Shown here piece after piece: positions 1 to 16,191 of a stretch of 64,000 bases of DNA (position 1 is the first letter of the stretch; each line of letters begins with the position of its first letter). The DNA is from Citrus sinensis (Eukaryota; Streptophyta; Magnoliopsida; Sapindales; Rutaceae). The stretch is from assembly GCF_022201045.2 (NCBI RefSeq), contig NC_068558.1, positions 52,121,501 to 52,185,500 of the forward strand, in the 5' to 3' direction. Below the pieces are notes generated by a model, which was not told the DNA's origin, ran no database searches, and worked only from the letters and a program-made list of their open reading frames with translations. The translations under genes were made by a program, and so were the position numbers.

Positions 1-90
1 TGTTTTGTTTCTACACTGGTATTCTTAACGTTAAGTTAGGGACTGTGTTGACGTTTCTAAGGACTTTTTGTAATATACAAAATTTGACAG

Positions 91-2623
91 GTTTTGAAAA
101 ATGTGGATGCTCTGAGAAAGAAGGTTGTATCAGCTGGAAAAGAGCATGCTTCCCTCTGTGCAAAGGTTAGACTCCTGGCTGGATACTAAATTCAATCCTT
201 TATCTTATGGGAGCGCTTTTGGTTGTTTAATTGAATAATGCTGTTGTTCACTTTCGTTAGATTCTTCAGTTTTAATCAAGCAATCAACTGAGATGTGTTT
301 GTGCACATTTCTTCCTGATTCTTTGCCTGTTTCATCCCTTTGTTTCCCTTTAGATGTTAAAGGCTTACTGGTTTATACATGTTATCTTATTCGCTTGTTT
401 TCATTAGATGTGCTTCAAGGCTGAATGTTTTAATACATGTCATATATTGCACTTTTATTTATTGAAGCAATTTTTTTTTAAGTGACCTTTTGGTTTAATT
501 CCCCCCAGTCTTTGTCAAAAAGAGAAGCGGAGGAAAGGTTGAGTGAGGTTAGTTATTATGTGCTTGCGAAGTACTGGATAAGTCTCATCCTTTTTTTTTT
601 TTTTTTTTACATGTCCATAAATATCATGTATGCTATGATTTTACCTGCAGGGTTTACAGAGACTCGAGGAAGTATTTAACCGTGAAGGAAAAGCTGTTGA
701 TGATTTATTGAACATTGCCAAGGTATCTTTCTTTTTTATGTAGTATGGTGAATTGTGCTATGATTGTTTTTATTGTCTTTTCATTGTTTTCCAAAATCCA
801 ATGTTTGTGCTGATATGTTGCAACTGGAACATATCTGACAAGCCATGTTTCATCTGTGCTTTATAGACTTTGCGGGCAATGCCTGTTGTTGATCTTGAAA
901 CACCTACTCTCTGTCTCGTTGGAGCTCCTAATGTGGGGAAGTCATCCTTGGTTCGTGTAATCTCCACTGGAAAGCCTGAGGTTTGCACAGATTTCCTACT
1001 GAAGAGTTGTTTGCTCTCAATTGCTCATGTTAAATTTCCCATAGTTTAATATAAGTGCTGCTAAAAAATGATGTTGCCGAACCTAGTTGATCCAAGCTCA
1101 CTCATGGTCAAAGTGTTGTTGAGTTTTAAATGTTTAGATCTGGCTCTCAAATGAGCTGTTCAAGTGTCCTTGAAGGAGTTCCATGGTAAATTTTTTAACT
1201 TTCTTTTATGAGTTATTGTAACAAGAATCCTTCTCGGTAGTACTTCTCAATTGCTGTTTCATGAAAGAGGGAGAAAGTGGGCCAAAACAATGGATGAGTT
1301 TACAAACACTGATTTTGAATTGAATCTTACATTTCATAAGTAGGGGATGATAAGTGCAATGGTGATTTAAATGATGGTTCTCTTGGACTTTGTTTCACCA
1401 GGAATTTGGGTTGTAAATGTTGAAATATCTGAATGTAAAAGGTGAACTAGAATGGTTGAAAAGACTGTTGGTACCTTGCTGTTAACAGTGACTTCTCTTT
1501 TCCCCATAGGTCTGCAACTACCCATTTACCACCAGAGGAATTCTGATGGGTCACATTAATTTAGGCTACCAGAATTTTCAGGTTAAGCATTTTCCTTAAG
1601 ATGCAAATACTACTGCAGTTACATTTTTCATTTTAGTATTTGTTTACATTTTAATGTTGATTGCAGATCACTGACACCCCTGGCCTATTGCAGAGACGTG
1701 ATGGTAAAAGACACTTGACTTTTCTGTAATTGAATATCATATACATTCTGTAAAGTTGTTTCATTGATAACTCCTAATCATTATTTGATGATTTCTTGAT
1801 TAAACCTGAAGAGGACAGGAACAATTTGGAGAAGTTAACTCTTGCAGTCCTCACTCATTTGCCAACAGCGATACTATTTGTCCATGATCTCTCTGGAGAA
1901 TGTGGAACTTCACCTTCTGATCAGGTATTGACTATGTAGCCTGAACAGAGACCGTAATGTGTGCATAAACTGTTATATGGTTAGAAAATTACATTTCATT
2001 ACCCTGACCATTTTTCCTGCTTGAAAGTGTTCAGTTTAACTGTATTTCCTTTATCTCCATTATTGATTAGTTTTGGTTGCTGGTATCGTGTAATGCAGTT
2101 CACGATATACAAAGAGATTAAGGAAAGGTTCAGCGATCATATTTGGCTTGATGTTGTCTCAAAATGCGATCTGTTGCAAACATCTCCTGTAGCTTACGTC
2201 ACAGAAGATGAGGATAGTGAGCATCTTGAAATGGCTAGTTACCGGAAAATGGGACCTGATGGAGCGATCCGTGTATCGGTGATGAATGAAGAAGGCCTCA
2301 ATGAGGTAACTCAGTTCAAGTCTCACAACTCTTAGCCTTCTTTTCCTTTTCTGACATGATATTGATTCATAACAAGAACATTTTCTTTGTATTTGACGGA
2401 GTTAATGTCGAAGATTGCATTCTGAAGTGAAATTTAATGACTTACAGATCTTGGAACTACCATGCCAATATGTTTCAGTTGTTCATGTTTCCTTGACGTT
2501 TTGCAACTTGAATTGAATGTTTGTGCCATGCAGCTTAAGGATAGGGTGTACCAGATGCTAGTTGGACAGATGGACCGGATCAAAAGTCGGAGCAATGAAG
2601 ATAATGCAGAAGTTGCTACTTAA
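91..2623 (+). CDS. PDE318: NOG1-like organellar GTPase (PDE318-type), 3' part
   Basis: A TRAFAC-class P-loop GTPase. The 5' end lies before the window. Coding exons in phase are 91-165, 509-547, 651-722, 867-980, 1510-1581, 1667-1703, 1812-1924, 2099-2305 and 2534-2623, ending in TAA; all introns are GT-AG. G1 is GAPNVGKSS in the exon at 867; the switch region NYPFTTRGILMGH is at 1510; G3 is DTPGLL at 1667; the G4 region reads SKCDLL at 2157-2174. The protein stops about 30 residues after the G domain, unlike cytosolic NOG1, which has a long C-terminal part. This matches the short plant form typified by Arabidopsis PIGMENT DEFECTIVE 318. Family knowledge suggests ribosome assembly in an organelle. 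The transit peptide would lie upstream and cannot be seen, so targeting is inferred. Confidence 0.85.
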
Positions 2624-3169
2624 AGCATTCATCTGTAACCGGAGAAGCAGTTCTGCTGCCGAGAAACTTGATATTGGGGCAACTTGATGATTTGGTAGTA
2701 CATATTGACTCTTAACTGACTGAGTAGTCTTGTGGGTGACCAACTGGGGAGACCGATAAGCTTGTTGTTAAGGTACCTGAGATTTGCAGATGAGCAGTTC
2801 CATCGCTTACAAAGGATACCACTGGAGTCCTAATCAAAATTAAAATTTTGCCTGGCTTAAAATGCAGTTCTTTACGGGCATGAGGAAGAACAGTCTGGAT
2901 TGAGGAGACGGTATCATAACAAATGATAATTCATGTAAATGGCATGGGAGAGACTTTCCGTCAAAAATGATGATTCACTATTGTTTTCTGTTTTAATAAT
3001 GTTTTCATGATCTGCTGCTGGGATAAACTGGTTAGTTTTAGCTTTTTTTTTAACTTGAAGAAGCAAGGAATGATGGATGGATGGATGGATACATACAAGA
3101 TACAAGCTTTTTTCCGGTGAAAAAACAAAAAAAGAGGTCATTTTCATCAAAAATACAAAAGGTGGATTC
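2624..3169. other. Convergent 3' ends of PDE318-like and PIG-P genes
   Basis: Space between two convergent stop codons, expected to hold both 3' UTRs. It contains a short GGAT repeat near 3072-3090. No coding exon was recognised. Confidence 0.5.
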
Positions 3170-4000
3170 TCAATTTACATCATTGAACATGAGAGCATTG
3201 ATTTTGTCAATTGAAATATCAGATATGGGCTCAATAGGCCGGTCATCTCCCTCCGGTGAGCATGAAGAAGCTTCTCTGGTGAACTCGTCTGCACACCATG
3301 AGTAGAAGAAGTCATATTAAACAAATAGAATGGACAGACTAAATTCGTAATCTGCTCAAAGTGAAAAGTAAGCCCACCGAACATTTTATTCAACGAAGTC
3401 GGAGGGGGAGTGGACATGAAATTGAGACCAATATAAAACACAAGTGCTAATACTAGTGTCACCATAGCATAAGCTGGCACCGCCAACGCCCAATACCTAA
3501 ATGAGAGAGAAACCAAAATCAAAACACACACACGCACACACACACACACACACAAATGAATTAACTCTCACCTACTAGGATAGTAGTAAATCCCGATTGC
3601 ATTTAAACAGCGTTCAGGAACATATGCCCACACCAAGAAAATGCCTGCTAACTCATTAAGAGGCAATAATAAAGGTCAACTCATATTATTTTTGTACATG
3701 AATGAATAAAGCAGCAGCAAATCTACAAATGCAATACATATATGTAAATTGGATTAGGGTTTGATATGAATGAATGAGAAAGATTATTTTGAAAAAAAAA
3801 AAATAAGAAGAAGGAGAAGAAGAGAGGCCTGTAGCGACAACGGTGGTGATGGATCCGACAAAGCCATAAACTTCAGAAGTTTTTGGACCAAACCCAGAAT
3901 AAGTTCTGTCATCTTGATCCAAAAATGAAACAGTGGCTCTCCTTCTCTTTGAGAAACTCAGAATCCTTCTTGGACTATTTACTGAATGTCGATCTTCCAT
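3170..4000 (-). CDS. PIGP: GPI N-acetylglucosaminyltransferase subunit P (PIG-P)
   Basis: Four coding exons on the minus strand: 4000-3829, 3644-3572, 3496-3378 and 3288-3170, giving 160 residues, the usual size for plant PIG-P. Two membrane segments are visible, near residues 47-66 (ending IFLVWAYVPE) and 83-108 (starting YWALAVPAYAMV). They are separated by the family hallmark GIYYYPSRYWA and followed by NFMSTPPP. PIG-P is a small ER-membrane subunit of the GPI-GnT complex that transfers GlcNAc to phosphatidylinositol, the first step of GPI-anchor synthesis. The first intron can only keep frame if it starts with GC (donor CAG|GCC) and ends with AG; introns 2 and 3 are GT-AG. The start is the first in-frame ATG before the conserved SGFGPKTSEVYGFVGS core. 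A CA-rich microsatellite (about 3526-3555) lies in intron 2. Confidence 0.9.
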
Positions 4001-4279
4001 CACTCCAGCACTTTCCCTATCTTATCCGTTCTTCTTTGAAAGGAACAGAAAAAAAAAAGAAAAAAACTTCAACTTCGTAGATCAGAATTCAGATCTGAGA
4101 TCTCAATGGTCGTCACGTCAACGGCTTATCAGAGAATTCTCCTCCAACAGCTGAAGCACCCTCCTTAATTGGTGCGCGGACTGAGTATTATTATCATAAA
4201 ATTTTAATATATTTTTATATTGTTTATTTATATCAACTAATTATTTTGACAATAAAAATAATTATTTTATCTCTAAATA

Positions 4280-5612
4280 AATTAAAAAATTATTTTATTT
4301 TATAAATTTTTAAAAAATAAAAATTATAATTACAAAAATACTCTACATTCAATAAAACAAATAAATATCAAAATTCAAGATAATAATTTTTAAATAAAAT
4401 TATAATTATAAAAATTAATATTTTATAACTATAATTTTTTTGTAATTATAATTTCATTTAATTTTTGTAATTAAATTTAGGGAAGTTTACAAAAGTTAAT
4501 ATGAAGAGAAAAGTCCCCTATAATAATTGGATAAAGAGAGAAGGAGTTCCATAGGGATAGTAATGAGCACCGCTCGCTGCGAATTTGTCGTTACAAAACT
4601 CGTATCCACAAAAAATTTTAATTACCAAATCCCTCCATTGTGAGTTTTAGCAATTACTAAACTTATCCGCAATCCGTAGCGGATTTTTTTACAGATTTTC
4701 TCATTTAAAATTATGAATATAAAAAATACTTTTAATAATACATATAAACTTAAATTATATCATTAAAACTATAAATATATAATAATAGCCTAAAAATCTG
4801 CAAACAATGTTCAATTCTAAATTTTATTAATATAAATAAAAAAATAAAGTTTCAACATTAAAAAAAACACAAAATATATTAATTTAACACAAAATATTTT
4901 TATTGCTAGCAAATCATCATCACTAGTATCAATACACTGCTTCATCTTTTAATCAATATACAAGTATTATAAATAATATTAACAAGTAGATTTTATACAA
5001 TTATCGTTTTGGCAAAACAAACAAAATCAATTAAAGTAAAATAAAATATTAGTAATAAAAATTAAAAAATTTCTACTTATTAAATGCTTATTGTATATAT
5101 ATTGTAGCGAGATAAGTTATTTATGATTAAATTTTTTAATGTAATTTTTTGTGATTAAAATAAAAAATATAAATAATTAAAATAAAGAATGCATGTTGGT
5201 GGATACATGCACCGCTACCTAACATGTTTTCTTTTTTTTTTTTTCAATATCAAATTTACCCACAAATTGCTATGGATTTAAGTTTGAAATATCAAACCTG
5301 CTTGCAACCCACAAAATTACACTCGTCGTGTGGATTTTGGTGGGTTGGTTAGTAATTTTACCATCTCTATGGGGAGATGCAATAGAGTGCAAAACTTCCC
5401 TATAATTAATATTTATAAACTTTTATATATAAATTAAATGAAATTACAATTATAAAAATTAACATGATAATTTTTAAATAAAATTATAATTATAAAAATT
5501 AACATATTGGATTTATATTTATTTATTTTATTAAATTTAGGGGTATTCTTATAATTATATTATTTTATTTTTAAAAATTTCCTAAAATAAAATGATCTTT
5601 TGTTCTCATCAG
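4280..5612. mobile_element. AT-rich element with long inverted-repeat arms
   Basis: The stretch at about 4280-4500 matches the reverse complement of about 5388-5612 over some 220 bases with gaps. Shared blocks include TTATTTTATT, TAAAATTATAATTATAAAAA and TAGGGAAGTTT. The arms flank a second, less AT-rich element at 4552-5369. No transposase reading frame is present. The shape fits an old non-autonomous foldback-type or MULE-type element, but no target-site duplication was fixed, so the limits are approximate. Confidence 0.5.
4552..5369. mobile_element. Non-autonomous hAT-like element inside the AT-rich element
   Basis: Starts TAGGGATAGTAATGAGC and ends with ACCATCTCTA, whose reverse complement TAGAGATGGT mirrors the start imperfectly. 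These ends resemble those of the clearer element at 57196-57800. No intact 8-base target duplication is visible and the inside is non-coding, so this is a degraded copy at best. Confidence 0.4.
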
Positions 5613-5635
5613 GATCCAGTAAGATGAGAACAAAA
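5598..5635. repeat. Perfect 13-bp inverted repeat (hairpin)
   Basis: TTTTGTTCTCATC at 5598-5610 is the exact reverse complement of GATGAGAACAAAA at 5623-5635, with a 12-base loop. It sits at the right edge of the AT-rich element and may be part of its terminus. Confidence 0.6.
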
Positions 5636-6643
5636 CAGATTGCGCTGGGTAAAAAAAAATTTTTTTTTTTGAATATTTTAATTAATTGGTGCAAGAGGAT
5701 TACAGATGAACGACAGTGAGCTAGCTAATTGGGATGACAAAATTTGGATTCGGGTCTAGACTTGTCCTTATTGGTTCCAGTCCGTGAAGACAATTCATCT
5801 TGCTGGATCCAGTCGGATTCAACTCGAATATTCAGAATTTTGATATAAAAGTTGAATGAAATTATGATGAGCCTTCTAAAATTCTAATTATATTCTCGCT
5901 TTTTGTTGTTTTTAACCAAGGTTAATGAAACATTCTTCTTGGTGGCTCGTGCATTGCATGCCAGTGCTTAGAGAACGGGTCGATTCCATGAACGATAACA
6001 AACAATACAACCTTTTTTTCCTCTCCCATCGACAGTCAACGCCACTGATTCCGGCGAAATTATCTTCGTTCACCCCCGGCCCCCCAAAATTTTCCCTTTT
6101 ATAAAATAAATAAATAGATAGTGTCCAGATCCAATTAATTACAGACGCTTATTAAAATTAAATGCAGTTTAAATGCTTGCGGTTGGTTTTCTATTCTCCA
6201 TCACTACGGAACAGAAAGAAATATCACAAGCAATGATCGATGCAAGGAAAAAAATAAAATAAAACGATGTCGTGCTGGAAAATGCGAATCTCTCATATCA
6301 TGCTGCTGATTCCAATAATTTGACTACCGGGGGTGGAAGGCCAGCGTCAAGGAATCCGAATTGGATTCCCAATGAAGGATAAGAATCATATGCCTCCTTT
6401 TTTATTATTTCTTATTCCAATTTGTCACTGTATATGTATTTTCGTAATTTTATAATATATCGTTAAAATTTGTTAGTTATGTACTATGTAGTGTGGTCGT
6501 TGATCAGTCTTGTAGGGTTAGGCCATTCACAAGGGAATGAAGGATGAATTCTCCGATATACCCCTACCGACGTGTACGCGGAAAGAGGGAGCGAAAGCGA
6601 ACTGACGGGTAGAAGAGCGCTGACGGTTTATTTTTATTTTATT
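5636..6643. other. Gene-free region upstream of UMP-CMP kinase
   Basis: No coding exon recognised. The last few hundred bases are presumably the kinase promoter. No unambiguous TATA box was assigned. Confidence 0.5.
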
Positions 6644-6850
6644 TTATTTTTTGAATGGAGGAACGGAAACTTCAACGGCAAAGGTGTGTGTGTGCGTGTG
6701 CGGTGTAATTATAAATGAAGAAGCAGATCCAATCCTCTTCCACAACAACAAAAAAACTAACATTGGCAATTGGCATCCCTCTGCCTTCTTTCTTTCCCTC
6801 CATATTCTTCTCTCTCTCTCCAAACAAAACAACGCTCGCAATTCGCTAAG

Positions 6851-7356
6851 GTAAACCTAAGCCTCTCCCTTTCCCTCTGGATCTGATAAATCTCTTTTCT
6901 ATTCAGAGACATTAACGTCTTCTTATTTTTGTTCATTTGACCTCTCTTATTTCTTCATGCTTTTAGCTCCCGCATTTCTCCCCAATCTGATCTCACCGTT
7001 TTTGCGCGCTTGGATCTAACAATTCAGATTCTTTTTGCCTCTTTTCTTTTTCAATTCGAGCAACTGAAATGTTCTTTCTCTTTCTTTTCGCACGATCTCA
7101 TTCCTGTGTAATTTGATCGCATCCAAATATTTGGAGAAATTTAGAGATCTAATCACGTTAACCTCTTGTTCTAGTAGTATTACTGAATTGCCGGTCATTC
7201 ACCCACTATTAGTCTTAAATTGACGTGTTTGATTGCATTATATTCTTACAATTTCGAATTCATTATGTCTGTCATTTGATGCTTTTTGGATAATGGATTT
7301 GATCCTAAAAGCAATTGCCTCATACATTGTGTTTTTTTTTCTTTCTTTTTTGGCAG
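6851..7356 (+). other. Leader intron of the UMP-CMP kinase gene
   Basis: A CT-rich leader runs to AAG|GTAAAC at 6850/6851. A pyrimidine tract ending TTGGCAG lies at 7350-7356, then 32 bases of leader precede the ATG at 7389. Leader introns of this size are common in highly expressed plant genes, where they often raise expression; that role is inferred here. Confidence 0.65.
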
Positions 7357-7388
7357 ATCGGTTATTCAGACTGAGTTAGTTGGCGCTG

Positions 7389-10496
<3,108 letters not shown>

Positions 10497-10532
10497 GTCT
10501 TCTCTGTCCAGAGTATCAGATTTAATATCAAG

Positions 10533-10907
10533 GTAATATTAATATGGTTGAAGATGAAAGCAGCTTCTAATTTTTCATTACATGGATTTTATTTCTTTTG
10601 TGGCAAAGGAAGCTTCTTTTTCTGTTTTGGTGATTTGAAAGTAAGAAATATTTTGTTAAGCTATGTGAAAAGTAATACAAGTGTGTAGTGGACCGGCAAC
10701 GTCCAGTAGATGTAGATGGAATCCCAATTGATCAATAGATGCGATATTTGCTTCCAAGTTCTATAACCAACTGGCATTGAGATGCTTCTTTACTGGTTGA
10801 CAAGGACATTTACAGACATGTTTTATTAACCAGTTTCAGAATGAGGCTAGGTATATGTAAATACTGTTGATATAGTAAAATCATTTTCTCCTCTTTTTTT
10901 CTTGCAG
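10533..10907 (+). other. 3' UTR intron of the UMP-CMP kinase gene
   Basis: AAG|GTAATA follows the stop codon by 36 bases, and a strong pyrimidine tract ending CTTGCAG lies at 10901-10907. The 36-base gap between stop and junction is below the roughly 50-55 bases usually needed to trigger nonsense-mediated decay. The mRNA probably ends near the A-run at about 11099-11114. Confidence 0.6.
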
Positions 10908-11114
10908 GTGGTGGTATTGTTGTTGGCTGCTGCCTATTGTTGTACTTTATTATTATGAGGTTATTATGTCACATGTTTTACTAGAATGTCATAGAAGTTC
11001 ATAGTGTATCATGATATTTATTCTTGTTTGCCTATGTATTCTTGTTATTGAGACTGTAATAGCAAGATCAAGAGTTATAATAACAGCATTGATGCTTTAA
11101 AAAAAAAAAAAAAG

Positions 11115-14100
11115 TAATTGATTTGAATTTCTCACGGTCTCCAAAAGTCTAATCTTTTTCTTCCTAGGCGGCGAAGGGAGATTTCATATACGGAATAGCT
11201 GAACCAGTTAGTTCCAGAATTTACAGGCAATTGTGATATTTGTCAAAACCGTTGGGTTGGTTAATTGGTGTTTAAAAAGAGGGCTATCCTATAAAACTGG
11301 CTACTCGAATTCTTTAATTTTTACAATTACAAAGTTAGAATCACTGTGGTTGACGCAAACCAGAATCGAACGCGAATTCTCGAAAGAGAAAATTCTATTA
11401 ATTCATCAACGGCCTGACAAATAGGGTTTGAACTCCCTTTTATATATAACAGAGAGGTTTTTAAATTACCCATACATAAAGATAATTTGGAATTATTTTA
11501 ATATAATAGCATTCTAATAATTGAAAAAAAAAATGTATTTAAATAGGATGTTTTAGACGAAAAGGAAAAAAAATTCGGAGAAGAATTAGAAAAATTAAAT
11601 TTTGTTTGTGAATTGAGGCTCAAAACAAGGGAATTTGAGGGCGTTCTGTTGATTGCTTATAAGTAGTGATAAACACTTGCATTCGTCTTTTCATTGTAGT
11701 ACCTAGAAAGTGAAAAAGAAAGAAACGAGGAGAAAGATTCTGAACTTACCGAAATTCCAAAACTGCCCGTTTACTTCTTCGTCAACAGAATATTAGAATC
11801 CTGATGAGAACGTCCACTTCGGTAGTTTCCAAGCACATGCCCCATAGGGTGAGTGCTCTGAGGCGGATTGCATCACATCAAGACCATGTCATATGTCTAC
11901 GCAACCATGCTGCATGCATATTAGCGTAGGCATAGCAATTTGTCGAACTTAAATAAAAACACAAAATTCAACATAAACATAAACACAAAATTCAACTATA
12001 AAATCATATAAATAATTAAACATAAACAAAAATTATTTTTAATTTAAATAAAAATATAAAATTCAAATATTTTTTTTTAATTAGTAAGTTGTCGAGTTAA
12101 GTCGACAAAGACCCGAACCTTGACCCAAATTTGATTGAAATTTAATTTTAATTTAGGTGAAAGTCTATAAATTTTAAGTCTGGTTAATTAAATCAAAATT
12201 CGAGTAAAACTTTTTTGGCATCAATATATATGCGTTGTATCCATTATTGATATAAAATATAAGTTTATGTTAACCCCTTGCAAAATTCAAGTGGATCCCG
12301 CTTGATAGGATAACGAGATGATTGTGATGATATTCTTAATTTGTAGAATTGAGGTCACGAGGACCCTCCTATTCAAAGTCGGCGGCGGCAGCAGCAACAT
12401 GGATTTCATCTTCTCTCCTTTTCTCCTCTGTCTCTGGCCTTTTTTTTTTTTCCCCTTTTGACCTTTCGATTTTGCTGAAAGACAACTTGTTACGATCAAC
12501 CTCAAGGAACGTACGTCATCTTCTTATGGCAAGGGCAAACTTCAAATATATCACATACATACAGACGGTGTTGCAAGCACAAAGTGTTTGATGCAGTCGT
12601 TGTTTTTAGTTATGGCAAGGGCAATCACATTGTTTTGTTCGAATTAGGCCACCCATACCATACCCCCATTACCCATTTGTGAATTGAGTGATTGTCTGTG
12701 GAATTGGAGTGGAGCTATTGGCACCATCTTTAAATTTCTCCCAATACCTTTAGTTTGATGTCATAAATATCCTTAATTCATTCCTTTTTAGTAAATCTCC
12801 ATATCCATTATTAACGTGTTTCTTTCTCATTTTTTAAGAAATTTATTTTAAATAACGATCATTATTTTACCTAACAATCAATCCAAAGATATCATTTTGC
12901 TCAAGAATATAACAATTTTGGATTCTTTAACCATTCCATTTGCTTCCTTAAATAATAATACTAAAAATACTAATAATTTCTTCTCGTATGTGATAATAAA
13001 TAATGGGGGAGCGGGATTCACAATGTAAAATCTTGGTTTCTCATGAGGTTTAAAGAGAAATACTAATAAAATTACAAATCTGATGAAGCAAGACTTCAAA
13101 ATTTTTCGTTCTTTATATGTTCTAGCGGTCATTTTGACCCCACTGGTTCGATTTTCCATCAAGGAGCAGGGGGTCTTTCTTGTGGATGTTGGATTCTACG
13201 GTTAGCCCTTTCTTGACCAAAGATTGGTAGAGCTTGGACTCTATGGGTAGCCCTTTCTCGCAGGCTACAACTGCTAACTGCTCGTTGCAGTTATCAATCA
13301 GAATTTTTATTTCAAAATACAAGAATTCCAATTGTTTGTTCTTTTATGAATTATTAGAATTTTGTTTTAGGCTGAATGAGTAGGATTAAGGCATATTTGT
13401 GTATCTTTTGATTATTTATTCTTTTTAGTTAATGAATAAAATTATTAGTAGATAGTACTAATTAATTTTTTCACTTTAGTTTACAAAGACGAATTGGAGC
13501 TCACGGTATTGTTATTTTGGTTGAATGATAATATGATATGTGAAGACATGCAAGAAAAAGAAATTGTTGAAGTTATGTTCGGCTCAATATTTTCAAGCTC
13601 TGGATTAGTGCAATTTGCTTTGAAATAGGAGAAAGATTGAGCACTACAAACTAATGAACACGAAAGTAAAATATATTATATTTGAGAAGAGAGAATCATT
13701 TAAGAAGTCAAAAGAAATTAGATTAAACTTTCTAAATTAAATATTTATGGATGTACTTAAAAATTATTTATCATTTTAAGTAAATTCATAGAAGAACAAA
13801 ATGGGTATTAACATAAAGTGCTTAGCGTGGTTGGTGAAATTAAACAAGGATAAAAATATCACCACTTAATTTCACGAATCTAATAAGACATGGTATTGGG
13901 CCGGACCACGAAGTTTAGTTTAGTGTGGGCTGATTCTCTTTGTGATGCAGCCGAGTCGTGTCGACGCATTAACGTGGCAGACGCAATAGTTGAGCTTGGG
14001 CATATAAATGAATGATAATAGTAAAATCGATCATGTTCTTTCACATAATATTAATAATAGTTAGCTTTATTATTTGCGAAAGCGAATTATCTAGCTAGCG

Positions 14101-14162
14101 TTTATGAGTCTACAATAATGATGATGATGATGATAATAATAATAATAATAATAATAGAAGAT
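11115..14162. other. Gene-free region between kinase and CER1 copy A
   Basis: AT-rich with scattered short open frames. The only coding-like piece is a minus-strand frame at 13122-13331, containing EKGLPIESKLYQSLVKKG; it has no recognised family or flanking exons. An AAT run lies at about 14132-14156, just past the 3' end of CER1 copy A. Confidence 0.4.
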
Positions 14163-16139
14163 TCAAGCAACAGGGAAAAGAGGGCGGAATCCATGGCGGA
14201 GAGAGGCATGCCAAACTTGGTGGATGTCGCACATAGTTTGCCCACACTCGTTCAAATCCCATCCCTCCAAGGCGTGTATTATTCCAGCTATACGCCAAGC
14301 ACTCATCACCCTCCTTCCCAGCCAGTTCTGCATCCACTTACATTTAATTAATTGCATTTATTTAATCTTAATTTTTTTTTATTAGACTCTGCGTCCGGTT
14401 ACAATTAATTAATTACCTTTATTTATTTAAATTTAGTTTGTTTTTTTTTATTATTATTATTGGAGAAAATTAAGAGAATGGTAGAAGAAGCAATTTTAAT
14501 AATTTAATCCACGTGCTACTAACCTCACAGGAATGCATGTTACTTAAAGAGGGAGGAATTATCATTGCTGGAGTCGAATGGTAGAAGCAATCTTTCCGCA
14601 ATTTCCTTGGTGGTATCTGTGTATACGGAATGAATATTGTGCCTTTTGGTGCCCTTGCTTGTTCCTTTCCTGTCAAATCGTCTCCCACTAACCAAATCTT
14701 CTGTTTATAATTTTAATCCAATCAATATCCTTCAATATCAATAGAGTAGCATGCATACATATATCTATTATGCACATACCTGCCCCGTTACGGAACGTTA
14801 CGCACCGCTTCATTACTATTTAATTCTATAAAAATAAAAATTACGAGTTTTTTCTGTTCTAACTATAGAATAGTAACCATAGTTACCGTCTTGTGAGCAG
14901 CGTAACTTGTTGACAGGACCAAATTATGTTGAGCTTCCACAGGGATCCTGAGCTTAAGCTTCTCATAATCGTCCTTGCATATCGTGGCCACCTGTAATGA
15001 AAACATTATTTAATTCAGGGCACACAGACAGGAACCGTAATATTGTTGTTGTTGGGCTTTCACTTGGGCTTACGTTTGGGCCCAATGGTTAACTAAATGA
15101 TACCTTGATGCCCATTTGGCATAGAGATGAGGCAACTGCGTTAGCGACCTTATTGGCCGTAACAGTGCCTCTAAGAAGCACGTGGGCCGTGGTTTTTGGT
15201 AAGCTGTTCACCACAACCGCCGCTGCCAAGCTACTTCCGTCCACCACTTTGATTTTTAGCTTATTAGGTTGTCTTTCCAGGTATATCTCTCCGTTTCTGT
15301 TAAGCTCCTCTCCCTGTCACGTCACCCATTAATTACACACACATACCATCCTTTAACCAATCCTATCTCCACATAAAAACGCTTCTCTATTTTGAGCTTA
15401 ATTTATTCGTTGAACTGTTATTACTTACCTGATTCAGAAGCCCTAGACTTATAACTTTTACCCCTTTCGCATCTGCTTCTAATATGGCTTCTTCTATCAA
15501 GCTATTAATAGCTTCTCTTCTCCATGGCAAGTTATACTGCGTGCATTACCAGTAATTAATTAATTATCACTACTCAACGCCATATTCATATTCAAAATCA
15601 ATGAAAACAAAAAAAGGAAAAAAAAAAAAAAAAGTAATTGAATTGCTTAATTACTTACTTGCACAATGTACCTTGGTACCACCCAGGTTTGCAATTTGAG
15701 TTTGTCCAAAGTGTTGCTCTCTGAAACAAAAGTCCGGCCATAGATCCAACTCACAAGGACAGAACAAGAAGCTGTGAAAGGCCACAACAGCTGTAGATAC
15801 CACTGTGATAATGTATAGGTATAGCGATGGGGCTTTGATGCCAAGGAGGCAAATCCTATCCGCAGATGATAAATTGATTCCGGCGTCGTTAGATGCGTTA
15901 GATGTACCACGTCCACATCGTCAGCTGATTCTTCTTCTTCTTCACCTGATCTTTTTAGTGATTTTTCGTACACTGAATCTGAACTTCTGTCTATTGTACC
16001 GTATATGTAGTCATAAATTGGCATAAATAGCGAGTAGTTGGTCCGAAATTGAGTGTGGTGCAGCGAGTGATACCTGTCCTCATCAATTCCAAAATATTTT
16101 ACATTATTGGTTTGTTAAAATATTTTACGCGCGCGCAAT

Positions 16140-16191
<52 letters not shown>

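Noticed and set aside
3175..3555. A 126-codon minus-strand frame reading through PIG-P exons 3 and 4
   Set aside because: It reads through a GT-AG intron; the spliced frame matches PIG-P much better (KMFDEFTRE at the junction).
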